Source: Enterovibrio norvegicus DSM 15893
GTDB lineage: Bacteria > Pseudomonadota > Gammaproteobacteria > Enterobacterales > Vibrionaceae
Assembly (NCBI RefSeq): GCF_900115495.1
Contig: NZ_FOWR01000009.1
Coordinates: 73,628 to 137,627 of the forward strand
Length of the DNA: 64,000 bases
Direction of reading: 5' to 3'
Part shown: positions 55,499-64,000 of the stretch, in pieces
How positions within the stretch are numbered: the first letter of the stretch is position 1
Layout of the letters: every line of letters starts with the position of its first letter
Notes under the pieces: model-generated
Seen by the model: only the letters and a program-made list of their open reading frames with translations
Database searches by the model: none
Told to the model about the DNA's origin: nothing
Program-made: the position numbers and the translations under genes

Positions 55499-56098
55499 AT
55501 GAGTCAGAAAACCAGTCACTTTTTTGCCCACCTCGCGAGAATGAAACTTATCTATCGCTGGCCTCTTATGCGCAATGTGTTCAACGAAAATATCTCCGAA
55601 CATAGCCTTCAAGTTGCATTTGTTGCGCATGCTTTATCTCTGATTGAAAACAAGAAATTTGCCGGTAGTACAACGCCGGAACGTGTGGCTTTGCTGGCAA
55701 TGTTCCATGATTGCAGCGAAGTGCTAACAGGTGATTTACCTACGCCGATTAAGTACTTTAATCCGGCCATTGCTGATGAATACAAGAAGATAGAGCGTAT
55801 TGCCGAAGACAAATTGGTTTCGATGCTACCTGAAGAGTTCCGTGATGATTACCGCCCGTTAATAGACAGCGACAGCATTGACCAAGAGGAATACCGCATC
55901 GTGAAACAAGCGGATGCGATATGTGCCTACCTCAAGTGTTTGGAGGAGCTGTCAGCGGGTAATCACGAGTTTGAACAAGCCAAGCGACGCTTAGAAAAAA
56001 CGATGAAAGATCGCAGCTCCGATGCGAGCGAGTATTTTATGTCAACGTTTGCCAGTAGCTTTACGTTGAGCCTTGATGAGATCAGTGATGAGCAATAA
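55499..56098 (+). CDS. yfbR: YfbR, 5'-deoxynucleotidase (HD domain)
   Basis: 199 residues. The HD-domain phosphohydrolase strips phosphate from dNMPs. [20 protein letters not shown] and [14 protein letters not shown] carry the first conserved His; the paired HD is in [15 protein letters not shown]; the last Asp is in [16 protein letters not shown]. Very close to E. coli YfbR. AAGGA is 6 nt before the ATG. Its end overlaps dgt by 11 nt. Confidence 0.94.
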   Translation: MSQKTSHFFAHLARMKLIYRWPLMRNVFNENISEHSLQVAFVAHALSLIENKKFAGSTTPERVALLAMFHDCSEVLTGDLPTPIKYFNPAIADEYKKIERIAEDKLVSMLPEEFRDDYRPLIDSDSIDQEEYRIVKQADAICAYLKCLEELSAGNHEFEQAKRRLEKTMKDRSSDASEYFMSTFASSFTLSLDEISDEQ

Positions 56099-57458
56099 TT
56101 TTTTCGCGGCACAGGCGCTTTCACCATTGTGGGAAGAAAGGCTCGCGAGCGAGAACAAACAGCGCCGACATGACAAACGTACGGTGTTTCAACGGGACCG
56201 CGCACGTATTCTTCACTCTGCCGCGTTTCGTCGCCTACAGGCCAAGACACAAGTGCTCGGCGCCGAACACAGTGAGTTTTATCGCACGCGTCTAACGCAC
56301 TCGCTTGAGGTGTCCCAAATAGGTACGGGTATTCTCGCTCAGCTCAAAGACAAACAGCCCGAGTTTCGGCCACTGCTTCCTTCTACGAGCCTATTGGAAA
56401 GTCTCTGTCTCGCGCATGATATTGGCCATCCACCTTATGGACACGGTGGCGAGATAGCCCTTAATTACCTCATGCGGAATGATGATGGGTTTGAAGGTAA
56501 CGCACAGACGTTTCGTATTGTCAGTCTGTTAGAGCCTTATACGGAATCCGACGGGATGAACTTGGCAAGAAGAACGCTGTTGGGTTTGCTTAAATATCCC
56601 GCATTGCTTAGCGAGACGCGCCGTTTCTCGCTTCCGCCAGATGTGTCTGAGTTTCGTCATTTAAGAGCCTCTGAGTGGCATCCCGCGAAAGGGTTGTATC
56701 GTGATGATCTTGACCGGTTCAATTGGGTGTTAGCAGGCATGACAGAACAAGACGTTGCGCTATTTACGCGTCTAAAGCGCCAGCCCAATGACAATCACCA
56801 TGGTAAAACCGAGTTCAAATCCCTTGATTGCTCGATCATGGAGCTGGCCGATGACATTGCTTATGGCGTGCACGATCTTGAAGATGCCATTGTGATGGGC
56901 ATTGTCCAGCGCGATCAATGGCAGGAGGCGGTAGCCAGCAAATTGGCTGAATGCGGAGACCCATGGTTAGAGGCGAACATTAGCCATTTGAGCGAGCAGA
57001 TGTTTGGGGCGCATTATGAGCGAAAAGATGCCATCGGCGCACTGGTGAATACCTTACTTACTTCAATAGCCATTGAACCTTCTCTTCAAGATGGCGTGAA
57101 CAGCTTTGATGATCCTATTTTGCAGTGGAATGCGCGTCTAACCGATGTTATGCACGGCGTGTTGGCGGTGCTTAAAGCTTTTGTGAGTGAGTACGTGGTG
57201 CAAAAGCCCGAGCTGCAGATCATTGAATACAAAGGCCAGCAACTTGTGATGGGGCTGTTCGATGCTTTTGATGCAGATCCAAGGCGATTGCTGCCCGTTC
57301 CAACACGAGAGCTTTGGTTAAAAGATGTGGCTGATGGAAAGAGTGGCCGCCGAGTGATAGCAGACTACATTTCTGCCATGACCGACGGCTATGCTCAGCG
57401 CCTACATGCCACCATGTTTACTGCGGACAGCCAAGGGCCGATGTACCAAATACGCTAA
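56088..57458 (+). CDS. dgt: dGTP triphosphohydrolase (Dgt-type, HD domain)
   Basis: 456 residues. The ATG for [19 protein letters not shown] is used; an upstream TTG-ATG frame is inside yfbR. HD residues: [15 protein letters not shown] and [15 protein letters not shown] (metal-binding HD), and [17 protein letters not shown]. These enzymes hydrolyse dGTP (and, in some members, other dNTPs) to nucleoside and PPPi. Overlapping yfbR, it suggests a joint role in dNTP pool control. The same activity in other bacteria gives defence against phage. Confidence 0.9.
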   Translation: MSNNFFAAQALSPLWEERLASENKQRRHDKRTVFQRDRARILHSAAFRRLQAKTQVLGAEHSEFYRTRLTHSLEVSQIGTGILAQLKDKQPEFRPLLPSTSLLESLCLAHDIGHPPYGHGGEIALNYLMRNDDGFEGNAQTFRIVSLLEPYTESDGMNLARRTLLGLLKYPALLSETRRFSLPPDVSEFRHLRASEWHPAKGLYRDDLDRFNWVLAGMTEQDVALFTRLKRQPNDNHHGKTEFKSLDCSIMELADDIAYGVHDLEDAIVMGIVQRDQWQEAVASKLAECGDPWLEANISHLSEQMFGAHYERKDAIGALVNTLLTSIAIEPSLQDGVNSFDDPILQWNARLTDVMHGVLAVLKAFVSEYVVQKPELQIIEYKGQQLVMGLFDAFDADPRRLLPVPTRELWLKDVADGKSGRRVIADYISAMTDGYAQRLHATMFTADSQGPMYQIR

Positions 57459-57507
57459 GGGGTAAATAGGTCAACGAGGTCGGTGCTGAACGAGAAGGGC
57501 TATCTTT

Positions 57508-58182
<675 letters not shown>

Positions 58183-58226
58183 GGTACGCTATAACTTAAT
58201 GAAATTGAGATGTTTGAGGATACCCT

Positions 58227-58769
58227 TTGCCTGTATATCGATTGCTTGGGCTTATCGCTATCGTAGCGATTGTAGCGCAAACCCCCGCGATTCATCATTG
58301 GATGATATGGGACCGTGCGGATATTGAGGCGGGGCAATGGTGGCGAATCGTAACAGGAAACCTCACGCATACCAATGTTCCTCATCTTGTTATGAATCTC
58401 GCGGCATTTGCCGCCCTGACCGTGCTGCATAGGCGCTACTACAACGCGCGTTCGTTAGTCATGATGATATGGTGCATGATGGTGGCCATTGGCATTGTGA
58501 TGTTTTGGAGTCCATTTAGCTGGTATGCCGGGCTTTCAGGAGTGTTGCATGGGTTGTTTGTGTGGGGTGTGATACGCGACATACAGAATAAAGTGCCATT
58601 GGGATGGATGCTGCTGGTGGGCGTGAGCGCGAAATTGGCCTATGAGGCGTATGCCGGTGGCGATTCAATGACCGCGCAGCTCATCGATGCTGGTGTGGCG
58701 TATCAAGCGCACTTAGCCGGTGCTGCTGTGGGTTTGTTGTTTGCCTTAACAACAAAAAAGCCTGACTGA
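58227..58769 (+). CDS. rrtA: Rhombosortase (rhomboid-family intramembrane protease)
   Basis: 180 residues, with about six hydrophobic segments. The start is TTG at 58227, 6 nt after GAGGA. Rhomboid Ser in YAGLSGVLHGLF, His in AHLAGAAVGLL, and the GQWWRIVTGNLTHTN block after the first helix all match RrtA of vibrios. RrtA cuts proteins with a GlyGly-CTERM tail, such as secreted proteases. No such substrate is in the window. Confidence 0.88.
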   Translation: MPVYRLLGLIAIVAIVAQTPAIHHWMIWDRADIEAGQWWRIVTGNLTHTNVPHLVMNLAAFAALTVLHRRYYNARSLVMMIWCMMVAIGIVMFWSPFSWYAGLSGVLHGLFVWGVIRDIQNKVPLGWMLLVGVSAKLAYEAYAGGDSMTAQLIDAGVAYQAHLAGAAVGLLFALTTKKPD

Positions 58770-58781
58770 GTCAGGCTTTTT
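58755..58781. terminator. Bidirectional terminator between rrtA and alaA
   Basis: AAAAAGCCTGA pairs with TCAGGCTTTTT (11 bp) around a CTGAG loop. It overlaps the rrtA stop codon and lies between convergent genes; A and T runs on both sides let it serve either strand. Confidence 0.88.
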
Positions 58782-58805
58782 CTTCATGGATTAGTTCTAC
58801 GCGAC

Positions 58806-60020
58806 TTACTGTCGATAGGTTGACAGGAAACGCTCGAAACGGCCAATCGCCAATTCAAGATCATCAACACGTGGCAAAGTAACAATGCGGAAGTGATCCG
58901 GTCTCGGCCAGTTGAAGCCAGAGCCGTGCACCATCAGTACTTTTTCTTGCATCAAAAAGTCGTACATCATCTTTTCATCATCGTGGATGTTGTAGCGTTT
59001 GATATCAATTTTCGGGAACAGATAGAGCGCGCCTTTTGGCTTCACACAACTCACGCCCGGAATTTGGTTCAGCAATTCATGGGCTTTATCGCGTTGCTCA
59101 AGTAAACGGCCGCCAGGAAGAATCAATTCATTGATGCTTTGGTAACCGCCCAGTGCTGTTTGAATGGCGTGTTGCATCGGCACATTTGCACACAAACGCA
59201 TAGACGCCAGCATCTCTAAACCTGCGATATAGCCTTTGGCCAAGTGTTTAGGACCTGAAAGGATCATCCAGCCTGAACGGAAGCCACACACGCGGTATGA
59301 TTTTGACAGACCACTGAAGGTGACACAGAAAACATCCGGCGCAAGCGGCGCAATAGAATGATGCTGTGCACCGTCATACAAAATTTTATCGTAAATTTCA
59401 TCGGCGAAAATGATCAAACCGTGGTGGCGGGCAATGTCCGCAATCTCCATCAAGAAATCACGGCTATAAACCGCACCGGTAGGGTTGTTCGGGTTGATCA
59501 GTACGATGCCTTTGGTTTTTGGCGTGATCTTGGCTTTAATGTCATCCAGATCTGGGTACCAATCTGACTCTTCATCACACATGTAATGAACAGGGTTACC
59601 GCCAGACAAAGAAACGGCTGCCGTCCAAAGTGGGTAGTCAGGCGATGGAACCAAAAGCTCGTCACCGCTGTTCAGCAATGCTTGCATTGACATCACGATG
59701 AGCTCTGAAACCCCGTTACCCAAATAAACGTCTTCGACGTCTAAATCCAACATGCCGCGTTTTTGGTAATGCTGAACCACGGCTTTACGGGCTGGGTAAA
59801 TCCCTTTTGAATCACAGTAACCTTGAGAAGTTGGCAGGTTACGGATCACGTCTACCAAAATTTCGTCCGGTGCATCAAAGCCAAATGGGGCAGGGTTGCC
59901 AATGTTCAGCTTGAGGATTTTATGGCCTTCTTCTTCGAGGCGCTTTGCTTGTTTCATGACCGGACCGCGAATGTCATAACAGACGTTGTCCAGTTTGGTC
60001 GACATCCCAACTTCTTGCAT
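58806..60020 (-). CDS. alaA: Glutamate-pyruvate aminotransferase AlaA
   Basis: PLP enzyme making alanine from pyruvate and glutamate. The ATG at 60020 (404 residues, starting MQEVGMSTKLDNVCYDIRGP) is preferred, with GGGA 6 nt before it; a TTG at 60032 is also in frame. LNIGNPAPFGFDAPDEILVDVIRNLP, INPNNPTGAVYS, FADEIYDKILYDGA and FSGLSKSYRVCGFRSGWM (Schiff-base Lys in SLSK-type motif) are nearly identical to E. coli AlaA. Confidence 0.95.
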   Translation of the reverse strand: MQEVGMSTKLDNVCYDIRGPVMKQAKRLEEEGHKILKLNIGNPAPFGFDAPDEILVDVIRNLPTSQGYCDSKGIYPARKAVVQHYQKRGMLDLDVEDVYLGNGVSELIVMSMQALLNSGDELLVPSPDYPLWTAAVSLSGGNPVHYMCDEESDWYPDLDDIKAKITPKTKGIVLINPNNPTGAVYSRDFLMEIADIARHHGLIIFADEIYDKILYDGAQHHSIAPLAPDVFCVTFSGLSKSYRVCGFRSGWMILSGPKHLAKGYIAGLEMLASMRLCANVPMQHAIQTALGGYQSINELILPGGRLLEQRDKAHELLNQIPGVSCVKPKGALYLFPKIDIKRYNIHDDEKMMYDFLMQEKVLMVHGSGFNWPRPDHFRIVTLPRVDDLELAIGRFERFLSTYRQ

Positions 60021-60418
60021 CTTGATTCCCAAGGGTGTTTTTTACGTATTTGCAGTAAATTACACTAACAAACTCGACTATATAAGTAGCAAACAGTAAA
60101 AAATGGCGAGAAAACAGGATTTCAGTGATTTAATCCTAACTTGCTGGGATATTCTGCTGGAACATTCGGTTTTCATCACTATCAATAAGGTTGTAGAATG
60201 CATTTCCAACAGGAAATTTTACTGAATTTGCCGCGCTTTATCGTTTTTTGATGAGAAAACACGCTAATTAGGGTGATTTGCTCATGGCGTATCGGGAAAC
60301 AAAGCGCACAACGAAGAAATAAGACCATCGCAACCGGCGTAAAAGGATTTTTCGCGGCTAGCCTTACACCATGGATTCGGTCTATTAGCTTTAGGTTGTA
60401 GGTGTTAGTGAGGTTAAC
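60021..60418. other. 398-nt divergent region between alaA and menF
   Basis: No supported gene. It must hold promoters for alaA (-) and menF (+). GAGG at 60410-60413 is the menF ribosome site. No clear operator or hairpin was seen. Confidence 0.5.
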
Positions 60419-61783
60419 TTGACCGAATTGATCCAAGCGATTGGGCGACTTTGTGACGCGTTGTCTACTTTGTCTGCGCTTCCACCACGACTCAGTGTCG
60501 ATCTAACATTGTCTGACCATGTCGATCCGATTGAATGGTTAGACGCTCAGCCGTTATTCCCTAAATTTTATTGGCAGTCTCGCGATGGTGCAGAAGAAAC
60601 CGTTGCGCTGGGTCAGGTCAGAACGTTTTCCAATCCTTATTCCGCTGAGTTGGTATTGGAAGACGGGCAGCGAATCTGGGGTGGTCGCTCGTTTGATGGG
60701 CGCACTGAGCGCAATCAGCGCTGCTTACAGTCATTTTTTTTCCTCCCACAGATAGAGTTATCACGCGTTGGTGAGACCTGGTATTTGTCGCTCAATACGG
60801 GCGATGACATAGGGAAAGCGCGCGCTGCGTTGAACAAGCTGTCTGATTCGATGTCGACGTTGGCTCGTCCGCAGTGTGACATCCTTGACGCCGAGCACTC
60901 ACCTTCGTATCCGCAGTGGTCGAGCATGCTTGAAAAAGCCTTGGCCGAAATAGACAGCACTGATCTGCAAAAAGTGGTTCTCGCAAGAAAAACGTCGTTG
61001 ACGCTCGATCGCCACATTTCAGCGGCACAATTATTAAAAGCAAGCCGTGAGCAAAACAGCGCAAACTTTCATTTCTTGTTGGCGTTAGATGAAAAACATA
61101 GCTTTGTGGGTTCGACCCCTGAGCGATTGTTTAACCGACAAGGTCAGGCACTCTTAACGGAAGCCCTTGCTGGCACTATTGGGCGTGGTAAAACTGCGCA
61201 AGACGATAAAGCCTTGGCACAATGGTTGCTCAACGATCCAAAGAACATCTACGAAAACCGTCTGGTTGTTGAAGACATTGAATCCCGTTTGTTGCCCAAC
61301 AGTATCGCGTTGACGGTGGAAGGTTCTCCGCACCTGGTGCAGCTTCGAAAAGTACAACATCTAAAGCGTGATATTGAGGCAGAGCTGCACAATGACGTGT
61401 CCAGTTCTGACTTGTTAGACATGTTGCAGCCCACTGCTGCAATTGCCGGTTTACCTCGCGATAACGCCGTCAAATTTATCACTGAAAATGAACCGTTTGC
61501 CCGTGGTTGGTATAGCGGTGCTGTGGGCTTTCTAGGGCGAGAACGCAGTGAATTTTGCGTGGCCATCCGAAGTGCACTCGTGATGAATGATACGCTGCAC
61601 TTGTTTGCTGGCGCGGGCATTGTGCCTGGCTCAGAACCTGAGACAGAATGGAAAGAGTTAGATCGTAAAATGTCTACCTTGATGAGCCTGCTATCGCCTG
61701 TCCTTGATCCACTGCCTTTTGAGAAAAAACGTTCGATGCTGCCGATGAGTAATGCTATCGATATGGAGCAAAAAGCGGGATGA
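60419..61783 (+). CDS. menF: Isochorismate synthase MenF
   Basis: First enzyme of menaquinone synthesis: chorismate to isochorismate. 454 residues from a TTG start with GAGG 5 nt upstream. The chorismate-binding domain holds the usual motifs: KVVLARKTSL, FVGSTPERLF, ALAGTIGRG, HLKRDIEAEL, PTAAIAGLPRDNAV and GAGIVPGSEPETEWKELDRKM. It overlaps menD by 4 nt. Confidence 0.94.
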   Translation: MTELIQAIGRLCDALSTLSALPPRLSVDLTLSDHVDPIEWLDAQPLFPKFYWQSRDGAEETVALGQVRTFSNPYSAELVLEDGQRIWGGRSFDGRTERNQRCLQSFFFLPQIELSRVGETWYLSLNTGDDIGKARAALNKLSDSMSTLARPQCDILDAEHSPSYPQWSSMLEKALAEIDSTDLQKVVLARKTSLTLDRHISAAQLLKASREQNSANFHFLLALDEKHSFVGSTPERLFNRQGQALLTEALAGTIGRGKTAQDDKALAQWLLNDPKNIYENRLVVEDIESRLLPNSIALTVEGSPHLVQLRKVQHLKRDIEAELHNDVSSSDLLDMLQPTAAIAGLPRDNAVKFITENEPFARGWYSGAVGFLGRERSEFCVAIRSALVMNDTLHLFAGAGIVPGSEPETEWKELDRKMSTLMSLLSPVLDPLPFEKKRSMLPMSNAIDMEQKAG

Positions 61784-63513
61784 AGCAATCAACCATGAAC
61801 CGCGTTTGGGCAAAACTTGTGTTGATGTCTTTGCAACGTGCTGGCGTGACTGACGTTTGCATTGCACCAGGTTCACGCTCAACCCCTTTGACGCTCGAAG
61901 CAGAAGCGCTTCGCGAAGAAGGTGCGTTACCCTTAAATCTCCACACGCATTTTGATGAGCGAGGGCTGGGTTTTCTTGCGCTAGGTCTAGCGAAAGCCTC
62001 CGAAAAACCCGTGGCTGTTATCGTGACATCAGGTACTGCGGTTGCCAACTTACTGCCAGCAGTGGCTGAAAGTCGCCTGACGCGTGAAAAGCTGATTCTG
62101 CTCACTGCCGACCGCCCGACAGAGCTGATTCAATGTGGCGCAAACCAAGCCATTAGTCAGCGCGGCATTTTTGGTGACCATGCCGATACCGTGTGTGATT
62201 TGCCTTCGCCTTCAGAGTTAACGACACCAGCATGGCTGTTGTCGACACTTGATGAGAGCTTGCATCAGCAATCCCTGGCTGGCGGCAGTCTGCACATCAA
62301 CTGCCCTTATCCTGAGCCCTTGTATGGCGAACTTGAGGATACCAGTGAGTATCTTGCCCCTGTTGCAGAGTGGCTTCGTGGTCAGACGCCGTATTTGTCT
62401 TTTGTCAGTGCTTACGATGACGAACTGGTTTTGTCTGCGTCTTTCATCAATGAAAAATGGTATGCCGCGCAACAGAAAAAAGGCGTGCTTATTGTTGGGC
62501 GGGTGAACCGAAAAGACAGGGCTGCCATCCAAGCGTTGGCAGATAAACTGGCCTGGCCGATACTGTGCGACCCACAAGCGGGCATGGGGTCTGATTTCGC
62601 CGGGTTTGATGGCTGGATGCAAAACCCTGCCTGTGCAGAATTTCTGGCTCAAGCAGAGAGCGTGCTGCAGTTTGGCGCGCGATTGGTCTCGAAGCGGTTA
62701 GGGCAATTTCTCGATGGTTTTCATGGTGAGTACTGGCTGGTGGATGAGCATCCAGGGCGATTAGATCCACGTCATCGTAAAGCAACCCGCATCATTGGTA
62801 GGCCTGTATCTATTGCTTCACAGCTCAGTGACACAGCGTCAGAAATTCTACATGCCGATTGGGCAGCGGCTTTGTCTTTGGCAAGCAAAGCCTACTTGGA
62901 ATGTGTGAATCAGCACGCGCTCAAAAATGAACAATTGTCAGAGCTTGCGATGGCGGCAGATTTCCCACATTGGTTGCATGAAAACAGCGATGTGTTTATC
63001 GGCAATAGCCTAGCGATTCGCTTGTTAGATATGTGCGTGCGCCTTCCCGAGCTGCATGTTTATGCAAATCGAGGCGCATCGGGTATTGATGGCCTTATTG
63101 CCACGGCGTCGGGTGTTCAACGCGCTCAACAAAAACCCATGGTGTGTTTGATGGGTGATACGTCTGCGCTGTATGACTTGAACAGTCTCGCTTTACTGGC
63201 TCACAACCCCTATCCCTTAGTGGTTATTGTGGTGAACAATGATGGGGGCGGTATTTTTGATATGTTACCTGTCCCACAACAAAGCAAAGATGCTTTTTAT
63301 CGCATGCCACATGGCTTCGAATTCTCTCATGCAGCGGCCATGTTCGGCCTTCAGTATCAGTGTCCAACAACCTTGGAAGCGGCGCGTTTTGCGTGTTTGG
63401 AAGGGCAAAAACATGCAGGAACCACGCTGATAGAACTTCGTGTTCCTGCAGGGGAGTCTGGTGCTCACTTAAACGCCTTGTTCACTGATATTGCAAAGAC
63501 ATCGCTGTTTTAA
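61780..63513 (+). CDS. menD: SEPHCHC synthase MenD
   Basis: Thiamine-diphosphate enzyme that adds 2-oxoglutarate to isochorismate. 577 residues. The N-terminal block VTDVCIAPGSRSTPLTLEA, the catalytic-Glu region HFDERGLGFLALGLAKA, and the C-terminal ThDP motif LMGDTSALYDLNSL ... VVNNDGGGIFDMLP are in place. Translationally coupled to menF (ATGA overlap). Confidence 0.95.
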   Translation: MKQSTMNRVWAKLVLMSLQRAGVTDVCIAPGSRSTPLTLEAEALREEGALPLNLHTHFDERGLGFLALGLAKASEKPVAVIVTSGTAVANLLPAVAESRLTREKLILLTADRPTELIQCGANQAISQRGIFGDHADTVCDLPSPSELTTPAWLLSTLDESLHQQSLAGGSLHINCPYPEPLYGELEDTSEYLAPVAEWLRGQTPYLSFVSAYDDELVLSASFINEKWYAAQQKKGVLIVGRVNRKDRAAIQALADKLAWPILCDPQAGMGSDFAGFDGWMQNPACAEFLAQAESVLQFGARLVSKRLGQFLDGFHGEYWLVDEHPGRLDPRHRKATRIIGRPVSIASQLSDTASEILHADWAAALSLASKAYLECVNQHALKNEQLSELAMAADFPHWLHENSDVFIGNSLAIRLLDMCVRLPELHVYANRGASGIDGLIATASGVQRAQQKPMVCLMGDTSALYDLNSLALLAHNPYPLVVIVVNNDGGGIFDMLPVPQQSKDAFYRMPHGFEFSHAAAMFGLQYQCPTTLEAARFACLEGQKHAGTTLIELRVPAGESGAHLNALFTDIAKTSLF

Positions 63514-63523
63514 AGAGATGCCA

Positions 63524-64000
63524 ATGACTTCATTCAGGAATGAGACGTTATCACCCTGCGAGCTGTTGGGTTCTAAAGCAACGGGGCAAATTGAAAAGCC
63601 AGCGTTGGTTTTTCTGCATGGCTTGCTTGGCAGTGCTGATGATTGGAAAGCCGTGACCGAAGCGTTGTCGCAAGATCACTTTTGTCTCGCGATTGACTTA
63701 CCGGGGCACGGTGAAAGTAAACACATTCCCCCTGTGAGTTTTGAACACACCAATACCTTGATCATGCAAATCATAGAGAAGCACGTGCAAGGGGCGTATT
63801 GGCTTGTGGGGTATTCGCTAGGTGCAAGGCTTGCGATGATGATTGCCGCGAGTCATCAGGCTGACGGAGCAAGTGAAAAAGCAACCCACCTGCGAGGCTT
63901 ACTGATTGAAAGCGGCCACACTGGGCTACCTGATAGTGAGCGCGAGTCTCGTTGGCAAAATGATTGCCGATGGGCACACCGTTTTGAGTCCGAGCCCATT
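63524..64000 (+). CDS. menH: SHCHC synthase MenH, 5' part (cut by window edge)
   Basis: Open from 63524 to the last base of the window. The ATG at 63524 has AGAG 6 nt before it; an ATG two codons earlier (63518) is too near that site. The alpha/beta-hydrolase fold is clear: LVFLHGLLGSADDWK, IDLPGHGES, and the nucleophile elbow VGYSLGARLAM. It removes pyruvate from SEPHCHC, the product of MenD. The first 159 codons are visible; the catalytic Asp/His lie outside. Confidence 0.9.
   Translation, partial: MTSFRNETLSPCELLGSKATGQIEKPALVFLHGLLGSADDWKAVTEALSQDHFCLAIDLPGHGESKHIPPVSFEHTNTLIMQIIEKHVQGAYWLVGYSLGARLAMMIAASHQADGASEKATHLRGLLIESGHTGLPDSERESRWQNDCRWAHRFESEPI

Noticed and set aside
55351-55605. 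84-codon frame overlapping the start of yfbR
   Set aside because: It runs out of frame through the well-conserved yfbR coding region and has no family likeness.

Overview
The window is a chromosomal segment of a gamma-proteobacterium, most likely a member of the Vibrionaceae (Vibrio, Photobacterium, Grimontia or Enterovibrio; the sequence alone does not let me choose). The evidence is a HubP/FimV-type acidic polar protein directly upstream of truA-accD-folC-dedD-cvpA-purF, a rhombosortase gene, and proteins that closely resemble their enterobacterial and vibrio counterparts throughout. There is no phage, transposase, integrase, CRISPR or rRNA in the window.

Layout. (1) 1-8884: housekeeping genes on the + strand: the 3' end of fimV/hubP, truA, accD, folC-dedD, and cvpA-purF behind a PurR operator. 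(2) 8925-12067: a Yip1-family membrane protein and a LysR regulator on the - strand, then rssB on the + strand. (3) 12242-38239: a 26-kb, single-direction, visibly A/T-richer surface polysaccharide locus. It begins with rfaH and, 57 nt after rfaH, a JUMPstart/ops element. It then encodes a Wzz-like chain-length protein, a WbpB-A-D-E set for a 2,3-diacetamido-uronic acid nucleotide, a Wzx flippase, a tightly coupled block (formyltransferase, divergent DegT-fold protein, FemAB-like GNAT, polysaccharide deacetylase), three GT4 glycosyltransferases, a Wzy polymerase, the FnlABC + WbuB cassette for L-FucNAc, a PglC-like initiating sugar-phosphate transferase, an ATP-grasp protein, a HAD phosphatase, a DegT aminotransferase and a WbpM-type 4,6-dehydratase. 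(4) 38445-40477: a GT25 glycosyltransferase and a WaaL-type O-antigen ligase, which would complete an O-antigen assembly and ligation pathway; wza/wzb/wzc capsule-export genes are absent. (5) 40569-45391: folD with a PurR box, a lipoprotein trypsin-like protease, an MFS transporter and an MgtC-family protein on the - strand, then tRNA-Arg(TCT) and a small hypothetical protein. (6) 45904-54804: the proteostasis block tig, clpP, clpX, lon (with a sigma-32-type promoter), hupB and ppiD. (7) 54886-64000: a ComEA-like HhH protein, yfbR and dgt (overlapping), tapT, rrtA, alaA, and the menaquinone genes menF-menD-menH, the last cut by the window edge.

How it works together. The polysaccharide locus looks like a complete Wzx/Wzy O-antigen system. 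Nucleotide sugars come from the Wbp set, the Fnl set and the WbpM/DegT pair. The PglC-like enzyme starts the unit on undecaprenyl phosphate and four GT4 enzymes extend it, which suggests a unit of about five sugars. Wzx flips it, Wzy and Wzz polymerise it, and WaaL ligates it to lipid A-core. RfaH, encoded at the head of the same transcript, would act on the ops element just behind its own gene. The least explained parts, and the best candidates for new chemistry, are the four-gene coupled block at 19221-23431 and the ATP-grasp/HAD pair at 33413-35027.
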